Of a DNA stretch of 64,000 nt, positions 11,141 to 23,400 are shown piece after piece. The stretch's first letter is position 1, and each line of letters opens with the position of its first letter. A model generated the notes under the pieces. That model made no database searches. It was not told the origin of the DNA and saw nothing but the letters and a program-made list of their open reading frames with translations. Location: assembly GCA_015680685.1 (NCBI GenBank), contig MNCI01011140.1, positions 305,739 to 369,738 on the forward strand. Direction: 5' to 3'. Made by a program: the position numbers and the translations under genes. This DNA comes from Gnetum montanum (lineage: Eukaryota > Streptophyta > Gnetopsida > Gnetales > Gnetaceae).

Positions 11141-12570
11141 TGTTAGCTTGTAGAAGAAGCTTATAGAGTAAAAATATGACTCTACAAATAGTTTTTCTTA
11201 GCTTAGCTTTACAAGATTTAAGCATGTAGAAAAGGTTCTACCATGTTAATTTGTAGAGCCAATTTATGAAGCTAAAATTTAATTTTATGAATAATTCTAA
11301 TGTGACCTCTTTCATGTTAGCTTCTTTGTAGAATAATTTTATAGGAGCTAAGCTTGGTTCTACAAGAAAAAAAGCTCTATCATGTTAGGTTCAAGAAGAA
11401 GCCATTTCATGTAGAGTTAAAAGTTAGCTCTACTAAAAGATGAAAAAATGGTAATACCACATTAGCCTATTTGTAGAACCAATTTATAGAGCTAAATTTC
11501 TATTCTTTGAGCAAGCTCTACCATGTTGGCATTAACGACATCAACCTCTTCATAAAGTGTGTTTGTAGAGTCAAATTTATATTCTATGAATGAGCTCTAT
11601 CATGTCAATCTGTTTGTAGAGCTAGTTCTTAGAGCTACATTTTTGTTCTACAAGTGAGCTTTGTCACATCAACATCTACCATGTTAGCACCTATTACATT
11701 CATTTATTTGTAGAGATATATTTCTTTCTATGAGTGAGCTCTACTATGTTAGCATGTACCACACTAGCTTTACCAAGGTAGCCTCTTTGTAGAGCCAATT
11801 TGTAGAACTAGATTTTTGTTCTATGAGTGAACTCTACCACATCAACATCTACCATAACAACATCTTCCACATGAGCTTGTTTATAGAGCTAGTTTGTAGA
11901 GCTATATTTTATTTCTATGAGCAAGCTTTACCATGTTAGCTTTACTATGTTAGTATCTGTAATGTCAACCTCTTTGTAGAGCTAGTTCATAGAACCAAAT
12001 TTCTATTCTATGAGTGAGCTCTCCTCATCAACATCTACCATGTTAGCCTATTTATAGATCTAAATTTCTATTTAATGAATGAGCTCTACCATGTTAACAC
12101 TTACCATGTGAGAATCTACCATTTCAACTTGTTCATAGTGCTAGATTTATGTTCTACAAGTGAGCTCTATCATGTCAACATCTACCACATTATCCTCTCC
12201 ATAGATCCTATTCATAGAACCAGATTTCTATTCTATGAGTGAGCTTTATCATGTCAGCATCTACCACATCAGCCTCTTCATAGAGCTAGTTCATAGAACT
12301 AGATTTCTATTCTACAAGAAAGCTTTGCCACATTAGCATCTACCATATTTGCCTATTTATAGAGCTAAATTTCTGTTCTATGAGTGAGCTCTATCACATC
12401 AACATCTACCATATATCAGCATGTACCACATCAACATCTACCATGTCACCTAGTTTGTAGAGCTAGTTTGTACAGCCAAATTTTCATTCTACAAGCGAGT
12501 TCTACCATGTCAACATCTACCACTTTAGCTTTGCCACATTAGCATTTGCCATGTTAGCCTCTCTATAGAA
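11140..12570. repeat. imperfect tandem array, unit about 80 bp
   Basis: The string TTCTATTCTATGAGTGAGCTCTACC recurs in diverged form about 13 times, with the GAGCT-equivalent base near 11514, 11591, 11656, 11736, 11828, 11931, 12016, 12081, 12162, 12241, 12320, 12386 and 12497. Spacing is 65-111 bp. Between copies run variable numbers of a roughly 15-bp word, CATCTACCATGTTAG, and a block TTTGTAGAGCTAGTTC. Unit length therefore varies because the short word is itself expanded. Earlier, more diverged units reach back to about 11140. No open frame runs through it. It looks like a minisatellite with nested subrepeats. Confidence 0.75.
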
Positions 12571-12599
12571 ATAATTGAAGTTAAAATTTAACTTTATGA

Positions 12600-13977
12600 A
12601 AGGATTTTAAAGTAGTTCTACTAGCCACATCAAAGCTCATCTCGGACCCATTAAAATTTGTTTTAATACAGTAGCTTAAAGAATGAAATAGCTTGATATA
12701 AGAATCAAGTTGAACAACCTATCTAAAAATAATTTAAAGAATAAAGAATGAATTTCATGTTACAAACCCAAGAATAAGAATAGGGCTAAAGAGTAGCATA
12801 AAAATGCCATTATAGTTTAGATGGTATGATGGAAAAATGAGCCATATTTATGTAGATGGATAGAAACTTGTGAGAATCATTGAGTTATTTAGAGCTAAGA
12901 GAGGACTATTATCTTAGAAAAAAATAGGATTATTTAGGTATGTAATGATAGTTATTAGACTCTCAAATAAAATGTCAATGAGAAGATTAAATTGAGAAAA
13001 ATTTAAACCAGTGTGAGAAGCTTCTTTCATAGACATGAAATTTCCTAATTGAATTAGTTTGGGAGAAATGAGTGACAAAGAAATTTTAAAGAAGCTTAAT
13101 GACTCTAAACAAAATAAGATGAATTAGGATAATAAAAGCTCTCTTAAATCTTAATAGTTACTAGTTAAGATGCTTCAAATCAAAGAATAATAAAAATTTA
13201 TTAAAGAAATAGTTATTCAACACCTTGCAATTATATATATAGAACATGAAACAACTGTAGCTTTTTTCTTATTGTAACTACTAAATACTACTATATAAAA
13301 ACTAGAAAAGATTATTTTGGGGGAAATGAGGAGCAAGCTAGGAGTAAAATTTAGAAGATATTTTGAGTACAATGACATTCTAATTTTATACTTAATTTAG
13401 CTAATTTATGTCCATCTTGTGAATTATTCTTATTCTCCTATTTTATCGTAGTTGCTTAGCTAGTAGTATTGATCATAGTATACCTATCCATCTTTCTTGG
13501 GTTATTTAAATTACTTGAATAAATAGAGGTTTAGTAATTTTTGGTATTATTAGTTGATTTTAACAATTTTATTTTTATAAAGTATTTACTCATGTTAATA
13601 GTGGCTCATTTCAATGTTTAGGAATTTTGCAATTTAATTAACGTTTTTCTTAAAATTCATTGAATCTTGCTTTATTTCTATTTTTTCTCATGGAATTTTC
13701 TCTATGGAAAATTGGTTATAGTTCTATTGAATTGTACTTTACCATTGAATAAAAGGATAGATTGCATAGGTAGCATATAATCTAGACTTCATAGACTAGG
13801 TAGCTCTGATATAGTAGGAATTTTGTTTTGCTTATAGAATAGGGTAGAAAAGGCTTAATCTTTTTCATAAAAGACTATTAGTTGTTTTCTCAAAATCCCA
13901 AGATAGAATACTACAAAATTTAAAGCTTATGTTAACCCAAAACACATAGTTTCTCTATTTGGAGGTATCTCAGTCTT
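12600..13977. other. AT-rich spacer without recognisable features
   Basis: I found no homologous frame, LTR terminus or repeat shared with the rest of the window. It serves as the left flank of element D. Confidence 0.4.
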
Positions 13978-14550
13978 TTTGACATCTTATTCCTAGATGT
14001 CATGCAAAATGCCAAATATATGTTATATTAGACATTATGCATAAAAGGAAAATATACCAAATGTCAAATATATGTAACATTCTACATTATGTCTAAGGGA
14101 AAAATAGAGAAAGTGTAGAAATAAAAAAAAGGAAAAGAATGCTTTATTAATATTGAATAGTCTATTCGGATCATGCTCTGAGAGTGTTCCTTGGGGTTTT
14201 CTTCCTTTGGCACCTATCCCCTTAGAGACAATCTAGCATTATCATCATAGTTAGGCCTCTAACTTAGTTAGAAGGGATGTCCAATCCACTTCCTATCATG
14301 CTTCACCTAGCTTCCATGACTTTCTTATACCAACTTTGCCACTCCATTCTGGCACAACCTCTAAACTTAGGTATAAATGCCTTAGGTCAAAACCTCAAAG
14401 GTTACCTCAAGAGACATGTCCATTATTAAAATGCATTTTTTCAGGTCTCAATTATATCCACCCTTTCAGGTCTTGTTATAATAACAATAACACTTGTTAT
14501 AAAGAGGCACCATCTTTTTTATGCAATAGAATCATTTGGGAATGGGGACA
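13978..14550 (-). repeat. 3' LTR of element D
   Basis: Matches 18004-18576 throughout, including ATGTAACATTC, GAATGCTTTATT (AATAAA on the minus strand, a possible poly(A) signal), GAGTGTTCCTTGGGGTTTTCTTCC and GGTTACCTCAAGAGACATGTC. The left end is mutated (TTTGACATC instead of TGTGACATC). Confidence 0.7.
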
Positions 14551-15239
14551 TGGCAATCTACCTTCCTTGGGTTTTATTTGTCCTCAAATAAGTCAACATT
14601 CACTATTTTTTTCTAGCTCCAACACTTATGATCCTATGCTCCAATAATTTAATTTTTTCTTTGAACTTGAAGTTGTTTCTTACTTATTTTGCAAACAAAA
14701 TATATGTGAGAATAATTTATATGAGTAAAAAATATTATTTTGTTAATAATTACCTCATTTTCTAAGATAATGACAAGAGATGAATTGAAGATCTACCAAC
14801 CATAAATCACCAGTCTAACCAAGGTCACACAAGTGTAACTCATATATGGTTATCCAAGTGAAGGTAGGGTGAATCTTTATTTCCAACTTTCATTAACATA
14901 GATATTTTACCTGTCTAATTAAAATATGAAGAAAATAATAAGATTTATCAATAAAAGTAAGAGTGAGATACTTCCTAATCTTAATCAACCTTATGAACTA
15001 ATGGAAGTAATTGTAATTCTACCATAAGTGGTATATGATTAGATGGTCTTGTTTGGGATGGAAAGGTTTGATTTTGATTCTTCTCCAATTCTTCTTTAGA
15101 AATTAACTATAGCAATTTGTTAATTTGGAAGAATCAGATATTGTACCAAATAATCTAAAGTGTCAATGAAGAACATTGTTGATCCATCCTCATTAATCAT
15201 AAGTGAGTAATTACTAAAATATGGTTCTTGATGAACACT

Positions 15240-15990
15240 GTCCATCAACATCATTTATTCTTGAATTTTTGGATCTAATTTATCAATTGAAGATTCAAAG
15301 TAATAAAATATGTAGTGGCCAATGGAATTGCATGTTGAATTGATGGAAACATCTTCTTCAAATTAGGTTCATCTTCCAAAGATTATTTTACACATCCATA
15401 TTTTAAGAATTGATAGACATCACTTGCAACTTTTGCATTGAAGCCTCCATAAAGAATAAATGGAACTAGATCAATATAGCTCAGGAATAGCTTATTCTTC
15501 AAACTTTCTTCTATTTTCTTAATCAAGTATGCTCCTTGACATAGTCTAACATTTGATCATGCCAATCCAAGGCCCATGGTGGACATAACAGATATTGTTT
15601 CTCACTTGCTAAAGATCTTGTAAGCACTTTGTATGTTGCAAATTTCATTCTAATTCTTGGATTCTCCTCTAGATCATTTCTATTCATGGGTATCATACAC
15701 CTTATTAAAACAATCTTTTGAATCTCCTTGTTGTTCTATCATATGTTTTGATTCTAAGACAAATTGATATATGTCTTCTTTATCATTGAAAACCATTCTG
15801 TTTCATTAAATAATTCATCAACTAATACATCAACTACTATACCAACTAATTATCAACTTAATTGATCTTGATTCTCTGACTAATTCTTAATGACCTTTCT
15901 ATTCCTCTTAGAACACTAAGTTCAGTAGTGTAACTAATGACATGCCATAGAGATCTTAATATCCCAAAAGGTTAAATTCATTAGGCAAAA
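15240..15990 (-). pseudogene. unidentified coding relic inside element D
   Basis: Minus-strand translation gives long meaningful runs in shifting frames: WFSMIKK, DIYQFVLESKHMIEQQGDS, RMKFATYKVLTRSLASEK, CPPWALDWHDQMLD, then GAYLIKKIEESLKNKLFLSY, IDLVPFILYGGFNAKVA and FLKYGC. About 240 codons can be followed with roughly four frameshifts and several stops. Orientation agrees with the LTRs, so it is probably the element's own ORF. I do not recognise the family: no zinc knuckle, protease DSG or RT motif is visible. Confidence 0.4.
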
Positions 15991-16499
15991 TTTATGACAT
16001 CAGCAAATTATTGTGTATCTAGATGATAAATATGACCTCACCATTGAGTTTAGAAGGATGAAAAATGTTGGAAACAACTATTGATATGTTGAAAATAAAC
16101 ATTGTATGCTTGAGTTAAGCAAAAAATTAAATTTCTGAGGGTCTTAAGGGACTATATTAGGAAAGGGGTAAAACATAATTTTTGGGATGTCTTGGGATGA
16201 ATCTAACTTTACCATTACATCCAAAAGGTTGAAATTTATAAGAAACAACTTGTTGTTCATTGAAAATGCTTCCAGAATCAAACATTATGGCTTCTAAGGT
16301 TGAGGACATTTGGTGTGAAAAACAAGGCTTCCCAAAAGGTCATCCATCTTAGTACTACTCCAAAACAAGTATAGTTAATTAGGGAAATCTTATCTTATGT
16401 GCTACTAATGTGTCAAATTCTATTTTTGAAATTTCTTTTGCACCTTTTTAATTTAAACTAATGGCACAAAAGTGGGAATTTCAAATTTTTCATCAGTTG

Positions 16500-17210
16500 A
16501 TGAAAAATTAAAATTTTCTATAGGTGGTGATGTGTCTACGACATCATCAATGGTCATGGGCACCAATGGTGGCAATGATTTTTGGCACCCAAGGTATTTG
16601 TGGAGAACCAGATGTGGTGATGATTTATGAAATTCTCAATGTCTATGAAGCATCAAAGGTGATGATGATCCATGGTGTCATCAAGTAGCATGTGGTGTAC
16701 AAGGTAGGCAGTAGTTAGCTATGGAGCAATGGTGGCTCTGTGTGGTGGTAGGATGCATGGTTGTAGGGCACATGTTGTTGGAAACTTGTAAGGCACCATG
16801 ATGTTAGTACCTACTAGCTAGTTGGACACTAAGAGGGTTTCATTAGCACTATGGGTCGATGGTAGTAGGTAACTAAGGATTTATGAGTGTAGTGGAGGTA
16901 GCGCAGTGGATGATAGATGGTAGATGTGGTAGGAAACATTGTGGGTGGCATAGCGGGAGCTACAAGCAATGGTGTGTAACATGCTACAGTGACTTGTGCA
17001 CAATCACCTTATCTTTGGAGGGTAATAGCCCTACCATAAGGGCTATGATGCCCTAATAGGGCCAATGTAGCCTATAGGTCTTGTGTGTCTTGTAGGGCCT
17101 ATGTGACACTACAAGGGTAGTTCCTCCCTTGTAAGGCTAGCATGCCCTGTAGGACCTGTGTGGCTTCTGCTAGGCTTGCATGGTCCTTGTAGGTTGACAT
17201 GGTTTGTGAA
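16500..17210. repeat. GC-richer short-word repeat stretch
   Basis: Composition changes sharply here. Imperfect repeats of GGTGATGATxxATGG and ATGTGGTG-like words (16520-16990) are followed by repeats of CCTTGTAGGGCC(T/A)-like words (17020-17190). No reading frame persists. This may be a simple-sequence expansion in the internal region of element D. Confidence 0.45.
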
Positions 17211-17990
17211 ATTTTAATTCTAATTTTCTTAAGGGGAGGTTGGGGTTTAAACTAAAATCCTCCTACTTAATAATTTTTGAAAATATTTTTAAATAAATAA
17301 TAATTTAATGTTATTTTTATGCACACATAATTGGAAACTTAAAACTACAATATCTTCCAAATTGAAATTTTGATTGAGATAAATTTTGTACTGTTGGAAT
17401 CATCTTGATGAGTGCTATGCATTGGCCATAGTATTAGGATTCAAAATCAAAGTTGAATTTTTCAAGATTTTACAAGGTCCAACTATCTTGTTCTACCAAA
17501 ATGACATTATGAAGTTGATATAGGAAAGACATGATGACTTATCAATGAGTTAAGTTACTTAGAATAATGAGTTTTAATAAAAAAAGATTAGTTTAGTTCA
17601 TGGTTACTAACATTTTATGAGAAACCTAATAATGACCTTAATCAATTAATATTTATAGCATTAAGATGGGTAAGAGTTTCCTGGACTGATGCATCCTTGT
17701 ATTATCAATATCTTTTCTAATAGATGAATCTTGATGAGGCATAATTAGGTCTTCATTAATCAATGATATCCATGAATGAATTTTATTGGTCAATGGGATT
17801 TATGTATTTTGTAAATGTCTGATCCATTATTCATAAAATCAATGGAAATGTATCTTCTTGCTTACATCATACACATATGATGCATTTGGTGATGATCAAT
17901 GGCTTTCCCTATGTTACAGCTTCATGGTTCATCATCAAGTTCATGTTTTACTCAACCCATGGTTTTGAATGATCCTTGGATCATGGTTTT

Positions 17991-18002
17991 CTCTAATACC
18001 AA
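17991..18002 (-). promoter_or_regulatory. primer-binding site of element D
   Basis: On the minus strand TTGGTATTAGAG directly follows the LTR end. It is one base from TGGTATCAGAG, the initiator-Met tRNA type primer site common in plant LTR elements. Confidence 0.55.
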
Positions 18003-18003
18003 T

Positions 18004-18576
18004 TGTGACATCCCATTCTTAGATGTCATGGAAAATGTCAAATATATGTTATATTAGACATTATTTATAAGAAGATAATATACCAAATGTCAAATATATG
18101 TAACATTCAACATTATGCGTAAAGGAAATAACAAAGAAAGTGTAGAAAGAAAAAATAGAAAAGAATGCTTTATTGATAATGAATAGTGTATCTGAATCAT
18201 GCTCAAAGAGTGTTCCTTGGGGTTTTCTTCCTTTGACATCTTTCTATTCAGAGGCAATCCAACACTACCATCATGGTTAGGCTTGTAACCTGACTAGAAG
18301 GGATGGCTAGTCCACTTCCTATCCTACTTCACTCAACTCCTGTGACTTGCCTGTACTAGCTTTACCACTCCATGTTAGCATGACCTCTAAATCTGGGTAT
18401 AAATACCTTAGGTCAAAGCCCCAAAGGTTACCTCAAGAGACATGTCTATTATTACAATGCATTCTTTCGAGTCTTAACTACAACCACCCTTTCAAGTCTT
18501 TTTACAATTACAATAATACTTGTTATGAAGAGGCCTCATCTTTGTTATGAAGCAGCATCATTAGGGAATGGGGACA
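18004..18576 (-). repeat. 5' LTR of element D
   Basis: Intact ends, TGTCCCC to GATGTCACA on the minus strand. A TATA-like TATTTATACC (minus) lies near 18400, and an AATAAA near 18170 could serve as a poly(A) signal. Confidence 0.7.
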
Positions 18577-18954
18577 TGAAAGCCTTGGTGTTTTCAAAGA
18601 CTAGAAAATACCTAAACTTGAGTTTTAAAAGAACTATAATCCTTGTTATTTTCATCATAAGGAGGAGATTAATGTTAATCTCAAATATACCTTTTCAAAC
18701 CATTACTTATGGCTAGAAAAAGGATATAGAAATAGTAGTGATCCAAAATATTTACCAATAGTTTTTTTGATGCCAGAAGGATAAGAATTAGTTGTTACTT
18801 AGTTCATGAGTGATATGCTTCATAAATCAAAAGAATTTAAAAGTTCTACAGAGTACTCTAGTTATAAGACTGTTCATTCATCAGATGAAGATAAGGAAAA
18901 TATTTTTGAATTAGGGACAATTAGTGATAAAAACTAGAAGATTTAGAAAATCAT
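18577..18954 (+). other. left flank of G2, probably part of an older gypsy element
   Basis: No LTR is seen. One plus-strand frame from about 18790 reads FMSDMLHKSKEFKSS and KTVHSSDEDKENIFEL before reaching G2. The plus-strand gag on the other side of G2 (32053 on) suggests that G2 split an older retroelement, but I cannot show that the two halves join in frame. Confidence 0.3.
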
Positions 18955-19897
18955 TGATGAGTCATCGTTGGTTGGTTGCATTGATCAGGCCTTGTCAACA
19001 TAGCCAATCACATCGACAAGGCCTTATCCATGAGGCCCTGTTGATGCATTTCGACCTATGTTGATGATGCCTCGTTGACACAGTGTTTGTCCATTGCCTA
19101 TAAATATGCACCTACTAGATGCATTTAGGAGGAGTCCAAATTTCAATTATAGCAAGCTCTTGCATTTTTTCCATTTAAAAGTTAGATTTTTTTCTCTGAG
19201 TGCCCATATCAGGAGTCATTGAGTATACAGATCTTTATTTGAGCATTGTTGTAAATGAGCACGATAGTGTGTGTGGTAATAGAGATGAGCTTTTTGATAA
19301 ACCTTGTAGCACTTTGGATAGATTAGCTCTTTTATTTATGCATTTAATGTTTTCAATTATTTGTTAATTATTCTCAATTAGTTCTCAATTATTTTCCAAA
19401 AATTGAGTTAATGAGATTATTAAGCTCGATAGATTAAGTACATAAGTACAACTCCTTCGAGCATAACATGTATTCACTTGGTAATCCCAACAATGTTATC
19501 GCTTAGTACATCCAATAGTGTAGCATTTGGTCACCCAGCAATGGATACATGGGTTCAAGACGTGTATGGAAAGTGGGAATAGATCCTTATGTTAGGACTA
19601 GTTAAATAGTAGTTAATTAATTAATTTAGATTAGTTAATCAAATTCTTTTTTATCTACATTTCGAGCACCTACAATATAAATACAAAATGATAAAAATTG
19701 GATGCCTCAGTTACACTTAACCATACCAACATGCATCACAAGTGTAATTGGAAGGACAATGATTGAACTTAAGGCTAGATTCACTTCCTAAAGGGCTAGT
19801 GCATTGAAAATAATAAAGTCCATGGAGTTTGACCAAGTTGCTCATGAATGCTTTGTGATTTGTATGGTTGGGCATAGGGGTACCTCATCACTCATCA
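18955..19897 (+). repeat. 5' LTR of G2
   Basis: Starts TGATGAGTCATCG and ends ACTCATCA. U3 (to about 19095) is built from repeats of GATGAGGCC(T/C)TGTCAA-like words. R/U5 has GAGTCATTGAGT, GATAAACCTTG(T/C)AGCACTTTGG and three TTGGTxx-ACCC blocks. It pairs with 31107-31969. Confidence 0.85.
19099..19106 (+). promoter_or_regulatory. TATA box of the G2 5' LTR
   Basis: TATAAATA in the context GCCTATAAATATGC, at the U3/R boundary expected for LTR transcription. The 3' LTR has lost this box. Confidence 0.6.
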
Positions 19898-19917
19898 TTG
19901 GTGTCATTATTAGGGAC
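19898..19917 (+). promoter_or_regulatory. primer-binding site of G2
   Basis: TTGGTGTCATTATTAGGGAC immediately follows the LTR. It is a mutated form of the G3 site TTGGCGCTGTTGCCAAGGAC. Confidence 0.65.
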
Positions 19918-20052
19918 TTTTTTTGTGGAATGTGTGCTATTTATGTCTAAGTGAATATCACTAATATCATTGTACAAACCTAAAGATCTATATCATTCCC
20001 ACTATACATAAAATTATAACAGAAGACTGACAATTTCTTTTTGTTTTGCAAC

Positions 20053-22540
20053 ATGTCTTCTTCTTCTTGTAAGCATGATGATACTAAACCACCAGTCCCA
20101 TAGGAATGTAAGGTGGTATACACTCATCCAAATGAGTTTGTACCAGATTTCACCTTCATCCTACAATAGGATGAATAGATGTAATGGTGTGAAATGGAGG
20201 GCAATGTTTTTTTGCATCTCGATAGATTTGTGTCTGGAATGCTAATTAAAACCTTTAAGAAGTTGGACATAGTAGATCTTCATGAAGAGTATGTTGTGGA
20301 TGGATATGACACTTGTAACTATCATCCCACTAAAACACAATGTAGGTAGGATAAACATCAGGTGAGACTTCATGAAGCCACAAAGGAGAAACATCACACT
20401 AATCCTTTGTTCCTACTAGATCAAGAGGAAACTAAGGATCATCCCTTGGAAGGTTTTTAACATGAAGATCCTCCATCCCCTTCTAACAATGCTGAGGGTG
20501 TGAACTTGACCTTGTGATCAACTGTTCATAAACTAGATTCAAGGAAGAGTGATAGCCAAGGTAGGGACTTGGGTGAACATTGCAATAACAAGGGATCTAA
20601 TCATGAAGATCGTAAAAACTGTAAGAGTGATGGTAGACACCGCAGTGGTGGCAGTAGTCAACCTTCCTCTTCATCCTCTTTATCTAATTCTAAACATTCC
20701 TCTCCATCTAATAGCTCTCATAAAAGCTACCTTCAAAACAACTGTGATGAAGGTGATCGATGAAATAATGACTGTGAAGGTCACCAAAATTGAGGGGTGG
20801 CCAAAACCATCATCGGCATCACCAATGCAACAATGATGATGAGCCTTTACTAGTGACTCGAAGTATGCTTAACATTGTAGAGGTAGTAAAAATTCCAACT
20901 AGGCATATAAAGGATAGTCAGATCAAGCACCTAGATATGAATAATATTCTAAGATTTGAGGGGGGGTATAATTCTAATCCATAGATACATTTTCAAGCTT
21001 TTCAAGATGCTTGTACCTTACAAAACATTGAGAATGAGTGGCAAAAACTCAAGCTTTTTCCAAGGAAACTCATTAAGAAAGTTGAAAGTTGGTACCCGTC
21101 CTTAGAACTGGAATCTATCTAAAGATGGAGTACCATGTTAGAACTATTCAATGAAAAATATCAAATGTACTCTAGAGTGTCTAATCTGAGAAGGAAAATC
21201 CAAGGATACAAACAAGGAGCAAATGAACCCTTGGATGCCACCATGGGTTGATACTATTCACTCTTACATAGATGCCCTGGCCATGGTTACTCTTAAAGGG
21301 AACAACTTTGCCACATCATAGATGGGCTCAAGGTAGAAACGAGAAGAGCCCTTGGGGTGTATGCCCAAGGGAGGTTTTTTGAAATGAGAGCTCATTAGAT
21401 CCAAAGGCTAATTGAGTAGGTATCAAAAGAAGAAGATGAGCTACAAAAAAGGGAGAGTGCTAAAGAGTACAACAAAGACCCATCTATCAAAAATGGGAGG
21501 TTTGATTCTGTGACAAGGAGGAGTCACCACTTGATGAAATGGTGAATAGAAAGATATTGCCTATCCAAAAATATATTTTGACATTTCAGCCAAGGTTGAA
21601 AAGTTATGGGACTTTTTAGATGAAAAGTTTCAAACCACTTTGAAAATTTCTAAAGAATCCAAAGAGCAAAATAGTGATTGTAAGCGTAAACAACGAAAAG
21701 AAGTTGAATGTGTCTACCATAGAGGTAAGGGCAAAGCTGCTACAATAGAGGAAGTTGTGGAGTCTAACTCTGATGATGAAATTGAATGTGACATCTATCA
21801 ATATGAACATCCAAAGGGATTTTGCCTTATGGTGTCACACTTATAGGAATCTGGAGTGTATGCATTGAACCCCTACCTAGTGCGTAGGCAAGCTCCAAGA
21901 TGATTGCCTTATCCTCAAGGTAGTCCAAGATAGTTCCACTAGAAACAACAAGCTTACTACTCAAGTAGAACTCCTCCACAACCTTATGAATAGTGCCAAT
22001 AGTGTTAGCAACTACAATCATGGGGAATGCCGCCACCAGGGTAGCAATACCCTTATAGGAAACTAGATCCATATGGGTACTATGTTTAGCAACCTACCTC
22101 CCCTAGAATTTTGAAAAGTCATGCATCATTCTAACATTACTATTAACCTTTGGAATACCACTAAACACATTCATCATCTACTTAAGGGGAAAACCCATAT
22201 CAGTATCCTTATCATCCTCCACATTCCTCTGTACCTACACCTCCACCTTCAACTCAGTTACCTCTTATTCCATCCATACAGGGTGATATTCCTTCATAGC
22301 CACTACAATGAAATGCTACAAGGGTTATACACTCACAACTAGTTTTTCAACCAAGTGATCCAAATAATTGATCAAGGAAACAACCTTTCTTCTAACCCAA
22401 CAATCCTCTCCAGCCCTCACAATCTACTTCGGCTGATTGCCTTGTATCTTCAATACCCTCATCCTCTGCATCAAATACCTTTGATCACCCTTCAAATCAA
22501 GTACCACCTAGGATCTACACTATAATTCTAACTCATGTTT
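20053..22540 (+). pseudogene. gag: G2 gag and proline-rich linker
   Basis: The start ATG at 20053 opens MSSSSCKHDDTKPPVP, about 135 bp after the primer site, which matches G3. Parts in order: N-terminal VVYTHPNEFVPDF block; His/Ser/Asp-rich basic stretch (20560-20830); LDMNNILRFEGG; gag core with SLELESI-like and RCPGHGYS-like sequence (21000-21340); coiled and charged tail with KGKAATIEE, then CDIYQYEHPKGFC and ESGVYALNP (21700-21880); and a Pro/Tyr/Ser-rich linker to 22540. No CCHC zinc knuckle is visible. Stops are frequent, many at Gln or Arg codons of the relatives. Several frameshifts are present. Confidence 0.75.
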
Positions 22541-23400
22541 TTTCTAACTAGATCAAGGCTAGCAAGCTTCCTACAAAAAGATCTGATCTAGGAAGTTTGC
22601 TCATCTTTCTACAAATTGCTAGACAAGAGCCATGCAAGGCTCTTCTTGACTCTGGCTCTAGAGTTAACCTCATTTCACATGATATGTACAAAGCTTGAAA
22701 CCTACCACCTCTTAAGAAGAGCAACATCCAGTTAGAATTAGTAGATCAGTCAATAATGGTCCCTTTGGGATTAGTAGAGGACATTGTGACCACAGTTTGT
22801 GGGTGGTCCTATCCTACTAATTTTCTAGTAATCAAGATGGACAACTACAAAAGTGACTTCCCCATCATTATGGGAAGGGATTGGTTAACCATGGTTGATG
22901 AGTGAATGGGAACAAGGGACCTATCTCTCAAAATATCTAAGGAGAATGAGTTAGAAAAAATTAAGAAGAAGTGTATTCCTTGCATTGTGTGTAGTGACAA
23001 TGAGTGCAATTGCATGCAAAATATTTGGTCAATCAAAAGCACATACATTAAGGCATGCAATCAGTGTGTGTAAGAAGTTAATATTCAATGGTGTCTGTAT
23101 GCAATAACCACAAGATAGGAGGGAACCCAGTGATTGATAGCTAATTCAGATAGCAACACAATATGCATGAAACCAAATGAGAGCTTGACTTGTGCATATG
23201 TTAAAGGCATGAAAAAAATAGAACAAGTTCATTTTAAACTCTCTAATGAAGAAGATGATAATTGTTGGGAAGAGTTGGAGATCCCTGATCACTTCAAGCA
23301 GGATCCCTTAGAACTAAAAACTTTACGAGTTGGAATGGAGTATGCATTTTTAAAGAATGGTAAACTAGTCATCATTAATGTCAAACTTTCTCTTGAGTAA
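22540..23400 (+). pseudogene. G2 aspartic protease region
   Basis: KALLDSGSRVNLISHDMYKA places the catalytic DSG at 22648-22656, followed by PPLKKSNIQLELVDQSIMVP and GLVEDIVTT, the usual second half of a retropepsin fold. Then come DFPIIMGRDWLTMVDE and the cysteine-rich block CIVCSDNECNCMQ. A charged linker (ELEIPDHFKQDPLELKTL) leads into RT. The catalytic triad is intact, but stops at W or Q positions of the relatives disable it. Confidence 0.75.

Larger units (their letters stand above)
13978..18576 (-). mobile_element. LTR element D with paired 573-bp LTRs
   Basis: Two direct copies of the same 573-bp sequence (13978-14550 and 18004-18576) bracket 3.45 kb. On the minus strand the LTR starts TGTCCCC and ends GATGTCACA. 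A Met-tRNA-like primer site adjoins the right copy, and a purine stretch (AAGGAAGG near 14561, minus strand) adjoins the left copy. This is the normal order of a minus-strand element. The flanks (GTCTT on the left, TGAAA on the right) do not form a duplication, so it is old or rearranged. The internal region has only one readable coding relic (15240-15990) and no reverse transcriptase that I can see. It may be non-autonomous. Confidence 0.65.

Noticed and set aside
14336-14647. 103-codon open frame in the left LTR of element D
   Set aside because: It runs antisense through an LTR, and the partner LTR (18347-18550) shows the same frame with different breaks. This reflects shared LTR sequence, not a gene.
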